The notes: a model not told the origin generated them from the sequence alone. Shown: positions 40,948-50,652, numbered from the stretch's first letter. The stretch: 64,000 nt of DNA from Hyphomicrobium sp. (GCF_009026145.1 NZ_WBUE01000007.1:104882-168881), one strand, 5' to 3'. Numbers and translations: made by a program.

Positions 40948-41937
40948 ATGCGGCTTGCGACCTTCAATTTGGAAAGCCTCGACGACAGTGCCAAGGCGCG
41001 CGTCGATTTTGCGGCGCGCGCCGCCGTGTTGCGGCCGGCGCTCGAGCGCCTCGACGCCGATCTCGTGTGCCTGCAGGAGGTGAACGCCCAGCATGTGCCG
41101 GGCGCGCGCGAGCGGCAGCTGCATGCGCTCGACCGCCTGCTCGAGGGCACGCCGTACGCAGCCTACCACCGCGCTGTGAGCAGCGGCCCGGGCGGCCGCG
41201 CGCTCGCCGACGTGCACAATCTCGTCACACTGTCGCGGTTTCCCATCGCAGCGCAGCGCGAGGTGCATCATGCATTCGTCGCCCCGCCTTTGCATGCGGC
41301 CATCGGACCAGAAATGGGAAGCGCGCCGGCGCCGGTAACCTTCGATCGGCCGCTGCTGCTCACGCACATAGAGTTGGACAGCGGTGCGACCCTGGCGCTC
41401 ATAAACGTGCACCTGCGTGCCCCGCTGGCGAGCCCCGTCGCCGGGCAGAAGCGTGGACCCTTCGCCTGGCGGACGGTCGGCGGTTGGGCCGAAGGGTTCT
41501 ATCTTTCGGCGCTGAAACGCGAGGCACAGGCGCTGGAGCTGCGCCTGCTCATCGAGGAGGTGCTGGAGCGCGATGCGGCCGCGCTCATTGCCGTCGCGGG
41601 AGACTTCAATGCCGAGGATTGGAGCGCCACGCTGCGCCTCGCCGTGGCCGCCGAGGAGGATTTGGGAGCGAGCGAGCTCGCCACGCGCTCGCTCATCGTG
41701 CTCGACCGGGCCCTGCCCGCTGATCGTCGCTGGAGCGTGCTGCACCACGGCCGGCCGCAAATGCTCGACCACATCCTGGCCAGCCGCGTCCTATATGGCC
41801 ATTTCCGCGGCATCGAAGTGCACAACGAAGGATTGGGCGATGAGGCGCTGGGCTACGGAAAGGCGCTGCACTCGGCCGCCTCCTATCACGCCCCGGTGGT
41901 CGCCACATTCGATTTTGGAAGTGCCGCACCGCGCTAG
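40948..41937 (+). CDS. Endonuclease/exonuclease/phosphatase family protein
   Basis: A 329-residue EEP-fold metallohydrolase. MRLATFNLESLDD contains the catalytic Asn, DLVCLQEVN the metal Glu, LINVHLRAP the His/Asn block, VAGDFNAED the DFN motif, and SYHAPVVATF the C-terminal catalytic His. The substrate (nucleic acid, phosphoinositide or other phosphodiester) cannot be told. There is no signal peptide. It lies opposite to uspA with an FNR-type box in the shared intergenic region. Confidence 0.85.
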   Translation: MRLATFNLESLDDSAKARVDFAARAAVLRPALERLDADLVCLQEVNAQHVPGARERQLHALDRLLEGTPYAAYHRAVSSGPGGRALADVHNLVTLSRFPIAAQREVHHAFVAPPLHAAIGPEMGSAPAPVTFDRPLLLTHIELDSGATLALINVHLRAPLASPVAGQKRGPFAWRTVGGWAEGFYLSALKREAQALELRLLIEEVLERDAAALIAVAGDFNAEDWSATLRLAVAAEEDLGASELATRSLIVLDRALPADRRWSVLHHGRPQMLDHILASRVLYGHFRGIEVHNEGLGDEALGYGKALHSAASYHAPVVATFDFGSAAPR

Positions 41938-42022
41938 AACGTTGCCACAATATCGCTCGCTCTTGCCCAATTGCCCGGGAGGCTTCACAACTTAAGGTCA
42001 AGAAGAAAGGACCACGAGCGGC

Positions 42023-42883
42023 ATGCGGCACAGCGAGGGGCGCGATCGGGCGGCGCTAGTTTGGCGACAGGGCACGGTGCGGGCAATCTTGACGGCCTTG
42101 GCGAGCCTTATCGGCGCCGTGGCAGCGGTGACCGCTGCGTTCGCGGTCAGCAGCGAAGAAGTCGATACGGCGCTGGTCGTCGCCATCGACGTGTCGAACT
42201 CGGTCGACGACCAGCGCTACAAGCTGCAGATGGAAGGGATCGCGCAGGCGCTCGAGGACCCGGGCGTCATCCAGGCTGTCGTCGGCGGCGCCAAAGGCGG
42301 CATCCTGTTTTCGCTCGTCACCTGGTCCGACCAGGCGAAGGTCAACCTGCCGTGGACGCACATCGCCAGCGAGGCCGACGCTAAGGCAGCGGCGCAAAAG
42401 GTGCGCACGCTGCCACGCCAGGGCGGCGAGTTCACCTGCATGTCGCGCATGATGCGCATCGTATCCGACAAGATCGTGCCGCAGATTCCGGCCAAGGCGG
42501 CGAAGGTGGTGCTCGATATCTCCGGCGACGGGCGCGACAACTGCAACAGCGAGGAGCCGATCGAGCAGGTGCGCGACGAGCTCGTGCAGTACGGAGTGAC
42601 GGTGAACGGGCTTCCGATTCTCGCCGGCGAGGGACCGGAGGTGGTAACGCCGGGCGCCGCGCCGGCGCAGTCCTACCTGCCCGCCAAGCAGAAGGTCGAC
42701 CCGCTGGAGCAATGGTTCCGCGACAGCGTCAAGGGTGGACCGGGATCGTTCGTGCTGCCGGCCAACGGTTATGCCGACTTCGGGCGCGCGATCCGGCAGA
42801 AGTTCGTGCTCGAGGTGAGCGAGCGCGGCAGCCTCGTGCGCCGCGCTTTTGCCGCCGCGCGGCCGCGGTTCTTCACGCCCTAG
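42023..42883 (+). CDS. DUF1194 von Willebrand factor A-like secreted protein
   Basis: A 286-residue protein with an N-terminal hydrophobic segment (AILTALASLIGAVAAVTAAFA) and a VWA-like DUF1194 domain. The MIDAS-type motif DVSNSV (D-x-S-x-S) occurs in ALVVAIDVSNSVDD, with VTWSDQAKVNLPW, FTCMSRMMR and VLDISGDGRDN as further conserved blocks. The role is unknown; metal-dependent protein adhesion in the periplasm is typical for the fold. It converges with a pentapeptide-repeat gene, 6 nt apart. Confidence 0.87.
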   Translation: MRHSEGRDRAALVWRQGTVRAILTALASLIGAVAAVTAAFAVSSEEVDTALVVAIDVSNSVDDQRYKLQMEGIAQALEDPGVIQAVVGGAKGGILFSLVTWSDQAKVNLPWTHIASEADAKAAAQKVRTLPRQGGEFTCMSRMMRIVSDKIVPQIPAKAAKVVLDISGDGRDNCNSEEPIEQVRDELVQYGVTVNGLPILAGEGPEVVTPGAAPAQSYLPAKQKVDPLEQWFRDSVKGGPGSFVLPANGYADFGRAIRQKFVLEVSERGSLVRRAFAAARPRFFTP

Positions 42884-42889
42884 CTGCGG

Positions 42890-43711
42890 CTACTCGACGT
42901 AGGCGCGGTCGAGGTTTTTCACGCCGTCCAAGTTGCGCGCCTTGTCCTTACCCCTGAGCGACAGCAGGCGCGCGGAGTTGACGTCGGCGCCGTTGAAGTT
43001 GGCGTCCGCTACATTAGCCCCGGTCAGGTCGGCACCCGCCAGCTCGCTGCCCATCAGGTTGGCGCCGCTCAAGTCGGCGTCGCGCAGGGAGGCGTACTCC
43101 ATGAGAACGCGGGCAAGGTTGGCGTCTTTGAAGGATGCGCCCTCGAGCTTGCTCGAGCGGAACACGCCGCGCATCAGCCCCATCGACTGGTTCTTCATGT
43201 CGGCCGACAGGTCGGCACCGGCAAAGTTGGCGCCCTTCAAGTCGGCGCGCGAGAAGTCGGCGGCGATGCGCGCTCCGGCGAAATCGGCACCCGGCATCTT
43301 GGCGTCCATGAGCTGAGTGGAGAACAGGCTGGCGCCCTTCAGGTTCGCCTTGGTGAAGTCCGACTTCAGCGCCCAAGCCTGATCGAGCACGACGCCCTCG
43401 AGGTTGGCGCCGGCAAAATTGGCGCCGTTGATGCGGGCCGATTGCAGCTTCAGGCGGCGCAAGTCGAGACCCGACAGGTCGAGGCCGTTGAGACGGCGAC
43501 CGGAAAAGTCGGCGGTGCCATCGGCGCCTGCCGCGGCGATCGCCGCTAGCACGTCGTCGCGCGTCACGTCGGCCTTGGTAAACTCGTCGGATTTGAGATC
43601 GAGATGGTCGACCATGTCGGCATGCACAGCCGCGGGCGATGCAAGCCAAGCAATGGCGGCAATCAGCGCTGCCGCCGCTGCGTAGCGTCTGCAGGGGGAA
43701 AACGTGGGCAT
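42890..43711 (-). CDS. Secreted pentapeptide-repeat protein
   Basis: A 273-residue exported protein. The signal peptide (AAAALIAAIAWLASPAAVHA) is followed by a long run of A(D/N)LxX pentapeptides from about residue 65 to 255, for example GANFAGANLEG, ADLKGANFAGADL, ADLSGANLMGSELAGADL. These fold as a right-handed quadrilateral beta helix. No catalytic motif is seen. Two genes downstream of the fhc operon direction, it may be a scaffold in the periplasm; the function is unknown. Confidence 0.9.
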   Translation of the reverse strand: MPTFSPCRRYAAAAALIAAIAWLASPAAVHADMVDHLDLKSDEFTKADVTRDDVLAAIAAAGADGTADFSGRRLNGLDLSGLDLRRLKLQSARINGANFAGANLEGVVLDQAWALKSDFTKANLKGASLFSTQLMDAKMPGADFAGARIAADFSRADLKGANFAGADLSADMKNQSMGLMRGVFRSSKLEGASFKDANLARVLMEYASLRDADLSGANLMGSELAGADLTGANVADANFNGADVNSARLLSLRGKDKARNLDGVKNLDRAYVE

Positions 43712-43727
43712 GGCACCCTCTTGTTGC

Positions 43728-43928
43728 TTATAGGTCTTGCGAGTCCGCGGAGGCGCAGCGCCAGCTCTTGATCATCCAGTTCGGGTGCTGCTCCGCCCAC
43801 TTCGGCAAGTGCGGCTGCGCCTCGAACATGCAGCGCTTGGCATCGACTTCGACCGCGAGCGGGACCCGGTAGTCCTTACACACGCTCGGGTTGCCGACGA
43901 GGCAGGCCGAAATGACGATGGCGATCAT
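43728..43928 (-). CDS. Small conserved exported-type protein, function unknown
   Basis: A 66-residue protein beginning MIAIVISACLVGNPSVCKDY. Four cysteines (C9, C17, C33, C58) suggest two disulfides if exported. The FEAQPHLPKWAEQHPNW and IKSWRC blocks look conserved. It lies 16 nt upstream of the pentapeptide gene on the same strand and is probably co-transcribed with it. No function is known. Confidence 0.75.
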   Translation of the reverse strand: MIAIVISACLVGNPSVCKDYRVPLAVEVDAKRCMFEAQPHLPKWAEQHPNWMIKSWRCASADSQDL

Positions 43929-44050
43929 GCAAGTGCTCCTCGACCCGGATCCGCAAAGGCGGAACGCTCCGCCCTGACGGATATACGGAGAGGGGCGGCC
44001 ATCCGTTACGGGCAGCCGTTCAATTGGTCGTTAGAGCCTTGCGCAACCGC

Positions 44051-44860
44051 TCAGGCGGTGAGGAGGATCTCGCCCTTGCCGACGGTCGCCAGGTCGCCGG
44101 CGTACTTGCGTACCGTCCCCGACAGCGGGCGCGGCGCCAGGGCGCCGAGGGCGGCGGTCATGTAGCGCGACAGGACGCGCAAGATGACGAGATCGTGCAT
44201 GCCGGCGTCGGCGAAGGTCGGGAGCATCTGCTCTACCGAAGGACCAATGAGCGTGCCGCGGCGCAGTAGCAGGCCAGGGTCGGCTCCGAAGCCAAGCTCG
44301 CTCCAGATCGTGCCGCCCACCATGCGCGAGCCGGCGAAGGCCCCGCACTTGCCGCGAACATAAATGGTGCCGCGGCGCATGCGGTCGCCGGCGCGGTCCC
44401 CGGCATGCCCCTCGATGACGATGAGGCCGCCGCTCATGCCGAACTTGTCGCCCGGGCTGAGGCCGCCAGCCTGGGCGCCGGCTGAACCCTTGACGAAGAT
44501 CTCACCGCCGCTGATGCCGGAGCCGAGCAGCGCACCGGCGTCGCCGCGGATGTCGAGACGACCGCCGCGCATGTTGCGCCCGGCGCCAACGCCGACGTCA
44601 CCCTCGACGATCACGGTGCCATGATCGAGCTCGGCGCCGACGAAGTCGAGATGCGCGGAGCCGCTCTCGATCTTGACCGTGTCGCCCGGTTTTCCAGAGA
44701 CAGCAAACACATCGCCGACGCTGAGCCCGCTTCTGGTAGAACCGATGTTGAGCTTCAGCACCTCGGCGAGCGGGATCGAAGACAAGCGTCGCGGCGTGAG
44801 CTGCGAGAGATCGAGCCGCTCGTGGGGAACCGAGGTGAGGCGGAAGGTGAGACCGCTCAT
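44051..44860 (-). CDS. fhcC: FhcC, formyltransferase/hydrolase complex subunit C
   Basis: A 269-residue beta-helical protein related to archaeal FmdC/FwdC and the C-terminal glutamate synthase domain. GxxGxxxG repeats run from about 70 to 190 (GSGISGGEIFVKGSAGAQ, GGLIVIEGHAGDRAG, GTIYVRGKCGAFAG). It is a structural subunit of the Fhc complex, which turns formyl-H4MPT into formate through methylofuran. The start overlaps the fhcD stop by 4 nt. It is the last gene of fhcB-A-D-C. Confidence 0.95.
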   Translation of the reverse strand: MSGLTFRLTSVPHERLDLSQLTPRRLSSIPLAEVLKLNIGSTRSGLSVGDVFAVSGKPGDTVKIESGSAHLDFVGAELDHGTVIVEGDVGVGAGRNMRGGRLDIRGDAGALLGSGISGGEIFVKGSAGAQAGGLSPGDKFGMSGGLIVIEGHAGDRAGDRMRRGTIYVRGKCGAFAGSRMVGGTIWSELGFGADPGLLLRRGTLIGPSVEQMLPTFADAGMHDLVILRVLSRYMTAALGALAPRPLSGTVRKYAGDLATVGKGEILLTA

Positions 44861-45756
44861 GGCAGCAGCTCCCGGAGCTTATAATGATGTTGACCGAGCT
44901 TGCCGCCGTAGTTGCCGGCGCTGACGCGCGTGACACCCTTGACGGCACCGTTGTCGATGATGGATTTCAGGGCGGCGCGCATAGCGTCGGCGACGGCCTT
45001 TGAGCTCAAGCCGTCGATGACGATCTCGAGCACGGCGACCGTGTCGGGACCGACCTCGCTCTTCACGCGGCCGCGCAAGGTCGGGCAGAAGGCATCATTG
45101 GTCGACGCGATCATGCCTTTGTACTTGGAGCCGACCTTGGAGCCGGATCGCACGATGCCGCCGGGAAACGGCGTGATGACGTCCGGCACGTCGCCGATGG
45201 CATCGACGGCGCCTTCGGCAACTTGCAGCAGGCCAGCCCGGTCGTTGCCGAGGATCAAGACGTTGCCGCCACCGACGGCGTCGGTGACGACGCCGGTCGT
45301 CTCCTCGATGACGAACTCACCGTCCATCACCGGCACGCGCCAGTATCGCTTCTTGCCAAGGCGCTTGGCAGTCTGGAAGCCGTCGCCGAAAAAGCGCGGT
45401 CCTTGCCCGAGGCCGATCCGCTTGTCGGATTCGACGCCCGCATAGCAGGCCGAGCCGGGGCTGGTCAGCACGCACTGGCCGACGCGGTTCTTCAATTGCG
45501 GAACCAGCGCCTCGGGAGAGAAGCCGAACAGCAGGACGCGCACGCCGGGGCGACCGTCCGGAGTCTCCTCCGGCCTCAGCTCCCGGTCGATGCCGACCTC
45601 GGCGCCGCAGCCGATAACCGAGGTGCCGAAGCCGCTCATGGTCACTGCGGCCTGCCGTGCCCAACGCATGGTATCGGCGGTGATTGTCACACCGGTCGCA
45701 CTCATGCCGAAGGCCTCGGCGAACGTGTCGTCGATGGCTATTCCGTTGACCTTCAT
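44857..45756 (-). CDS. fhcD: FhcD, formylmethanofuran:H4MPT formyltransferase
   Basis: A 299-residue Ftr protein that moves the formyl group between tetrahydromethanopterin and the furan carrier. It opens MKVNGIAIDDTFAEAFGM, and VRVLLFGFSPEAL, SCLTSP-like VLTSPGSACYAG, RYWRVPVMDGEF and NAFCPTLRG are family blocks. It overlaps fhcA by 4 nt and fhcC by 4 nt. In the methylotroph complex it is held by FhcA, B and C. Confidence 0.96.
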   Translation of the reverse strand: MKVNGIAIDDTFAEAFGMSATGVTITADTMRWARQAAVTMSGFGTSVIGCGAEVGIDRELRPEETPDGRPGVRVLLFGFSPEALVPQLKNRVGQCVLTSPGSACYAGVESDKRIGLGQGPRFFGDGFQTAKRLGKKRYWRVPVMDGEFVIEETTGVVTDAVGGGNVLILGNDRAGLLQVAEGAVDAIGDVPDVITPFPGGIVRSGSKVGSKYKGMIASTNDAFCPTLRGRVKSEVGPDTVAVLEIVIDGLSSKAVADAMRAALKSIIDNGAVKGVTRVSAGNYGGKLGQHHYKLRELLP

Positions 45757-47420
45757 GACGACGTCCTGGCCTTCGTCGGTTGCACGATGATCTCACCGCG
45801 GCCGCCGTCGATGATCTCCTCATCGCTCAAGCGGAAGTTCTCCATGCGCACCGTGAGGTAGCGGTCGAAGTAGTCCTTCAGCGGCTTCTCGACGGAGCGG
45901 TTGTACTCGGGGCGGGCAACGTGCGTGGCACCATTGACGACCTTCACCACCTTGCCGTCGCGCACGATGAGCTCGCCGTTCTTGAACACGAGCTCGGGTG
46001 TCGTGAACATCTTCTCGCGGTCGGCATCGTCCTTGTAGACGGTGATGTCGGCCTTTGCGCCGGGGCCGATATGCCCGAGGTCCTTCAGGCCGAGGCTGCG
46101 CGCCGGGCCGGCACGCGTCATGATGGCGATCTCGTACATCGAGTACTCGCGCTCGAGCATCGGCAGCGTCGAGTACTTGAGCGCATCCTGATTGACGCGC
46201 TGCATGGTCTCCTTGCGGAAGCCGCGGTCCATGAGCAGGCGGATCAGATGCGGATAGGTGTAGAAGGGCGCACCGTTGGGATGGTCCGTGGTGAGGAAGA
46301 TCCGCCACGGATCCTCGCATAGGAGGAACGTCTCGAGCCCGATCGCCCACTGCAGCGCGTGCACGTAGCTCTTGTCGCGGTACCGGAAGGGGACGACGCC
46401 GCAGCCGGCATCGCACTCGATGTCCATCACCACCCAACGCTTGGGGTCGGCGTTCTTGGCGCCGTTGTACTGGCGCATGCTGTCGCCCGACGCCGTGCAG
46501 GTGGCGCCGAACATGACCTGCCCGACGTCGATGGAGATGTGCGGATACTTCTTCAACAGGTCGGCGATCTGCACCGCGCCCGAGGAGAAGTGCCGGTCGC
46601 CCTCGGTGGCATAGCTGTGGAACTGGATGTGCGTCAGGTGGATGGGCAGGCCGTCGGACGCGCGGATCGTGGCGAGCGTTGTCTCAACGTTGCCGGGAAT
46701 GCCGAGGTTGCAGCCATGAATGTGCAAGGGATGCGTTACGCCGAGCTCCAAGAGCCCGCGAGCCAGCGTCAGGATGATGTCGCGCGGCGTGATGCCGTAA
46801 TAGACGTGCTTCTCATCGAGATCGAGCTTGCGCTGATTGAACTTGAAGGCGCTGATGCCGCCCGGGTTCACTACCTTCACCGCGATTGCCTGCGCGGCGT
46901 GCATGGTCCAGGCGATGTAGTCCTTGATCAGCTCGAAGTCGGCTTTGCCGGAGATGAGGCGCAGCATGAAGTCGTCGCTGCCCAGCATCACGAAGGCGCC
47001 TTTGTCGAGCAGGGGCGTGTCCGCCATCTCCATGTGCGCCTGACGCGCGTTGGCGGGCAGCATGGCAGGCTCGAATGCGGCGGTGTAGCCCATCTCCGCG
47101 TAGCGGTAGCCGGTGACCATGGTGGAGGGCGTGGCGTGGCCGGTGCCGGCGCGCGTCAGCGCCGTATGGGCGACCTCGTCCTTAAAGTGATCCTCGGGCA
47201 GCAGCGTGCGGGCGATCGTGACCTTGCCGCCGCCGATATGCGTATGCGGGTCGATGGCGCCGGCCATGACCACGCGCCCCCTGACGTCGTACTCCTTGTC
47301 GATCTTAGCGTCGGGCGCGGCGGCGACGATGCGGCCGTCGGCGACATAGATGTCGCGTACCTCGCCATTGATGTTGTTGGCGGGGTCGTAGACCTTGCCA
47401 CCGGTCAGCTTGATCATCAT
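45753..47420 (-). CDS. fhcA: FhcA, formylmethanofuran hydrolase subunit A
   Basis: A 555-residue amidohydrolase-fold protein that hydrolyses formyl-methylofuran to formate. The metal motif HTHIGGGK follows AGAIDPH; GATCTASGDS, HIHGCNLG, LTHIQFHSY and TTDHPNGAPFYTYPHL complete the active-site set including the catalytic Asp. The first of two adjacent ATGs is taken. It follows fhcB by 16 nt and overlaps fhcD by 4 nt. Confidence 0.97.
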   Translation of the reverse strand: MMIKLTGGKVYDPANNINGEVRDIYVADGRIVAAAPDAKIDKEYDVRGRVVMAGAIDPHTHIGGGKVTIARTLLPEDHFKDEVAHTALTRAGTGHATPSTMVTGYRYAEMGYTAAFEPAMLPANARQAHMEMADTPLLDKGAFVMLGSDDFMLRLISGKADFELIKDYIAWTMHAAQAIAVKVVNPGGISAFKFNQRKLDLDEKHVYYGITPRDIILTLARGLLELGVTHPLHIHGCNLGIPGNVETTLATIRASDGLPIHLTHIQFHSYATEGDRHFSSGAVQIADLLKKYPHISIDVGQVMFGATCTASGDSMRQYNGAKNADPKRWVVMDIECDAGCGVVPFRYRDKSYVHALQWAIGLETFLLCEDPWRIFLTTDHPNGAPFYTYPHLIRLLMDRGFRKETMQRVNQDALKYSTLPMLEREYSMYEIAIMTRAGPARSLGLKDLGHIGPGAKADITVYKDDADREKMFTTPELVFKNGELIVRDGKVVKVVNGATHVARPEYNRSVEKPLKDYFDRYLTVRMENFRLSDEEIIDGGRGEIIVQPTKARTSS

Positions 47421-47436
47421 TGCGCGGGGCTCACGT

Positions 47437-48819
47437 TCACAGGGCGGCTTCTATGGCGGCCAGGACGTCGGCCGCGCGCGGCAATTGCGAGCGGCCGAGG
47501 TTCTTCAAGGGCAGAGACACGACGTTGTCGCAACGGACCATCTGGCCCGCATGGTCGATGCCCGGCGTGCCGACGGGAATAAAGACGCTTGGCGGCTGGG
47601 CGAGGCGCACGCCGGGCGTGCCGAGCACGATGGTCGGCAGCTTGGTCTGCGGCAGCCCGATGTCGGTCCCGATGGAGGCAACCCAGAGAAGCAGATCGCC
47701 CTCTCCGTCGGTGAGCATGCGGCTGATGTTGTAGCGGTAGGAGTCGTACTCGGGTGTGCCGTTGGCGAAGCTGACGCGCAATGGAAAGCCGGTCTGCCAG
47801 GTGCAGGTCGACGCGGCCGTTGGCGCGCCCTCGTTACCGCCGAGGGAGAGCCCGGCAAAGCGCGTGTGCACGTTCAGCTCGCGTACGATCTCCGTCATCA
47901 GGTGCACAGTGAGATCGGCCTGCGGCATGCTCAGCGCCGGTGGGGCCCAGACCATGACGCCGTACTTGGCCTTCTTGCACCTCTCGGCGACCGCCTCGAT
48001 GTCGGCGAACTTGACGCCGGCGATCTCGTGCACGGGCGTCGCCGCCGCGCTCTTGCTGCCCGGCAGGAGAGCGGAGAGCAGGCCGCCGCGTTTGGCGGGG
48101 GGCGCGGCCGAGGCCTCGGGCGGCGGAATGGGGTGGCCGCGCACCCGTGCCGAGATAGCGGCGAGCACGTCGGGGATGCGGTCCTTGGCGACGGGGAGGG
48201 TGATCACCTCCTCGATGCGCGGGCCGGTAGCGGCCGAAGTATCGAGCCCTTCGCCGATGAAGATCACAGTGCGTTTTCTGGCAAGATCCTCGAACATGGT
48301 GTGCGGGTTGGTGACGACGCGATCGAAGAAGCGTCCGTGCAGCTTGTGCACGTCGGTGCCGACAACGAGGATGAGGTCGGCGCGGTTGCGCGTCTCGGTG
48401 AGCGTGGACATGATCCAGCCGCTCGTCTGCACCACGCGGAAATTGCGGTACTGGCCCTCGCTCAGCGCGTGATCGACGACACCGCAGGTGCGATCGGCGA
48501 TCGCCATGACGGCGCGGGCGCCGGCGACATCGCTGGCCATGCCGCCGTAGAGCGGCAGCTTCGCCGCACGGATGAGGCCGGCGGCGGCGCGCACTGCCTC
48601 CTCGAGGCTGACCTCCTTTTCGCCGACCAGAGGTTTGGCCGGGGGCAGGGGGCGCTGGAACCCGGCGGCGGCGCGCGGGCAGCCATTGCTGACCTTCAGT
48701 GTCGATCCGGTACGGGTAACCTGAAGGTCGTCGCACAGCAGTCCGCAGAAGGGACAGGTGACGTTGTCGTAAGTATGGGAAGCGTCACCCGGACGATCGC
48801 CCTCGGCGTGTGCAGTCAT
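47437..48819 (-). CDS. fhcB: FhcB, formyltransferase/hydrolase complex subunit B
   Basis: A 460-residue homologue of archaeal FmdB/FwdB. The N-terminal TCPFCGLLCDDL is a C-x2-C-x3-C cluster-like motif. Methylotroph FhcB proteins lack the tungsto/molybdopterin chemistry of the archaeal enzyme and serve as a scaffold for the hydrolytic complex. LYGGMASDVAGARAV and ILVVGTDVHKLHGRFFDR are Rossmann-like blocks. The start at 48819 has AAGGAG 10 nt upstream; the longer frame to 48939 lacks a ribosome site. It is the first gene of fhcB-A-D-C, divergent from an SRPBCC gene. Confidence 0.95.
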   Translation of the reverse strand: MTAHAEGDRPGDASHTYDNVTCPFCGLLCDDLQVTRTGSTLKVSNGCPRAAAGFQRPLPPAKPLVGEKEVSLEEAVRAAAGLIRAAKLPLYGGMASDVAGARAVMAIADRTCGVVDHALSEGQYRNFRVVQTSGWIMSTLTETRNRADLILVVGTDVHKLHGRFFDRVVTNPHTMFEDLARKRTVIFIGEGLDTSAATGPRIEEVITLPVAKDRIPDVLAAISARVRGHPIPPPEASAAPPAKRGGLLSALLPGSKSAAATPVHEIAGVKFADIEAVAERCKKAKYGVMVWAPPALSMPQADLTVHLMTEIVRELNVHTRFAGLSLGGNEGAPTAASTCTWQTGFPLRVSFANGTPEYDSYRYNISRMLTDGEGDLLLWVASIGTDIGLPQTKLPTIVLGTPGVRLAQPPSVFIPVGTPGIDHAGQMVRCDNVVSLPLKNLGRSQLPRAADVLAAIEAAL

Positions 48820-48989
48820 ACAGTGGAGTCTCCTTCGCGCGGGCCGCAAGTAAGCACGGACGCCACCGCAAAACAACAGCGGTGCCAATGCGGCGGTTTG
48901 CCGGGGCGGGTGCCGATTGCGGAGCCGTTTACGCGCCACTATGGTCGCAGCCGAGGGGCGCTAAAAAACCGATACTCGGAGGAAATCGC

Positions 48990-49520
48990 ATGGTGAGAGC
49001 TGCTGCGCTGGGGCTGGCTGCGCTGGCCCTGTTCCCGACTCTTGCACTGGCCCACGGTCCGACGCGTCAGAAGGTGACGGAAACAGTCGAGATCAATGCG
49101 CCGGCCGACAAGGTCTGGGCCGTCGTCGGCAACTTCCAGGACATGAGCTGGCACCCGGCCGTCGCCAAGCTCGCGGGCAACGGCGGCAACGACGCCAATG
49201 CAACCCGGACGCTGACGCTGACTTCGGGCGGCACCATCGACGAGAAGCTCATCCAGAGCGATCCGGACAAGAAGCTCTATAAGTACGAGATTGCCAAGGT
49301 CGATCCCAAGGTGCTCCCGGTGAACAACTACTCCTCGACCCTCAGCGTGAAGGGCGAAGGCGACAAGTCGACCGTCGAGTGGAAGGGCGCCTTCTACCGC
49401 GGCTTCATGAACAACGATCCGCCACCGGAGCTCTCCGACGAGGCGGCCGTGAAGGCAGTCAAGGGCGTCTATCGCGGCGGCCTCGATGCCTTGAAGCAGA
49501 AGGTCGAAGCGGGCGGTTGA
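48990..49520 (+). CDS. Secreted SRPBCC (START-like) protein of the methylotrophy island
   Basis: A 176-residue exported protein. The signal peptide (MVRAAALGLAALALFPTLALA) leads to an SRPBCC fold: VTETVEINAPADKVWAVVGN, MSWHPAVAKLAGNGG, YKYEIAKVDPKVLPVNNY, STVEWKGAFYRGF. Similar secreted SRPBCC proteins occur beside quinoprotein alcohol dehydrogenase clusters. A hydrophobic-ligand role in the periplasm is likely but unproven. GGAGGAAA precedes the ATG; a beta-propeller gene follows 17 nt later. Confidence 0.85.
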   Translation: MVRAAALGLAALALFPTLALAHGPTRQKVTETVEINAPADKVWAVVGNFQDMSWHPAVAKLAGNGGNDANATRTLTLTSGGTIDEKLIQSDPDKKLYKYEIAKVDPKVLPVNNYSSTLSVKGEGDKSTVEWKGAFYRGFMNNDPPPELSDEAAVKAVKGVYRGGLDALKQKVEAGG

Positions 49521-49537
49521 CGCTTCTCGGTGCCCCG

Positions 49538-50494
49538 ATGCGCAGGTTCCTCCTCGCGCTAACAATGGTCCCGGCGGTGTTCGGCGCCGCCGCCATGGCA
49601 GGGGCGCCGGCATCGGTGACCGAGGCACTGGTCACCAACCAGACCGGCGATTCGCTCAGCATCGTCTCGCTCGCCGACATGCAGCCCGTCGCCGAGATCG
49701 CCATCGGCGGCAAGCCCGCCGGCATCGCCACGTCGCCCGACGGCAAATTTGCCTACCTCACCTCGCCGGAAGGCAAGGAGGTGGTCGTCGTCGACGCGGG
49801 TGCGCGCCAGGTGGCGAAACGCATCAAGGTGGGCGAGGCGCCGCTCGGCGTCGCCGCGCACCCATCGAGCGGGCGCGTATACGTCGCCGACTGGTTCACG
49901 CACAAGATCTCCGTCCTCGATCCGTCGGCCGGCAAGATCGTCGCCGAAATCCCCGTCGGCGAGTCGCCGTCGGGTCTTGCGGTGACCGCGGATGGCAAGC
50001 TGCTGCTCAGCGCCGACCGCGACAGCGATCAGGTGTCGATCATCGATACTGCCACCAATACGCGCATTGGTACCGTTGCCGTCGGCAAGCGCCCGTTCGG
50101 CATTACCGTCGATGCCACGGGCAAGCGTGCCTATACTGCCAACGTCGCCAGCGATGACGTGAGCGTCATCGATATCGCCGCCGGCAGGTTGATCGGCACC
50201 GTGCCGGTCGGCCACCGGCCCTACGCCGTGGCCCTGGCCGGCCTATATGCGTTCGTCACCAACCAGTACGCCAGCACGGTGAGCGTGATCGACGTCGGCA
50301 GCCTCAAAGTCGTGCAAACCATCGAGGTCGGCGACCATCCCGAGGGCATCGCCGCCGACCCAGCCGGCGCCAATGTCTACGTCGCCTGCTGGTTCGACAA
50401 TGTGCTGCTCCGCATCGACGCCGCCAAGCTGCAGGTCAGCGGCGAGGCGGCCGTCGGCGACGGCCCGCGCGCCTTCGGCCTGTTCCTGCGCTGA
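49538..50494 (+). CDS. YVTN-type seven-bladed beta-propeller, periplasmic
   Basis: A 318-residue exported protein with a signal peptide (LTMVPAVFGAAAMAGA) and about seven repeats of the YVTN type: SLSIVSLADMQPVAEIAIGG, VAAHPSSGRVYVADW, ISVLDPSAGKIVAEIPVG, VSVIDIAAGRLIGTVPVG. Propellers of this kind accompany PQQ-dependent alcohol oxidation genes; a second is encoded at 61749. It probably docks a dehydrogenase or a carrier. No catalytic residues are obvious. Confidence 0.9.
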   Translation: MRRFLLALTMVPAVFGAAAMAGAPASVTEALVTNQTGDSLSIVSLADMQPVAEIAIGGKPAGIATSPDGKFAYLTSPEGKEVVVVDAGARQVAKRIKVGEAPLGVAAHPSSGRVYVADWFTHKISVLDPSAGKIVAEIPVGESPSGLAVTADGKLLLSADRDSDQVSIIDTATNTRIGTVAVGKRPFGITVDATGKRAYTANVASDDVSVIDIAAGRLIGTVPVGHRPYAVALAGLYAFVTNQYASTVSVIDVGSLKVVQTIEVGDHPEGIAADPAGANVYVACWFDNVLLRIDAAKLQVSGEAAVGDGPRAFGLFLR

Positions 50495-50652
50495 TGGGGC
50501 TCGCGGCGCATCTATCTTGCACCGCAGCGTTGACGCGCGCGTAAACCGCATGACCAAACGTTAAGGTCGAGCCTGTTTACGGGCGCCGGTCAGCAAGGTT
50601 AGAACGTGCCCAAATAAGCGTGGCATCAACCAAGTTGGAAGGAAACGTTCGT

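Noticed and set aside
47395..48996. 533-codon plus-strand open frame opposite fhcB
   Set aside because: Fully antisense to a clear fhcB; composition (Arg, Gly, His, Asp mixtures) is typical of GC-rich shadow frames and no domain is seen.
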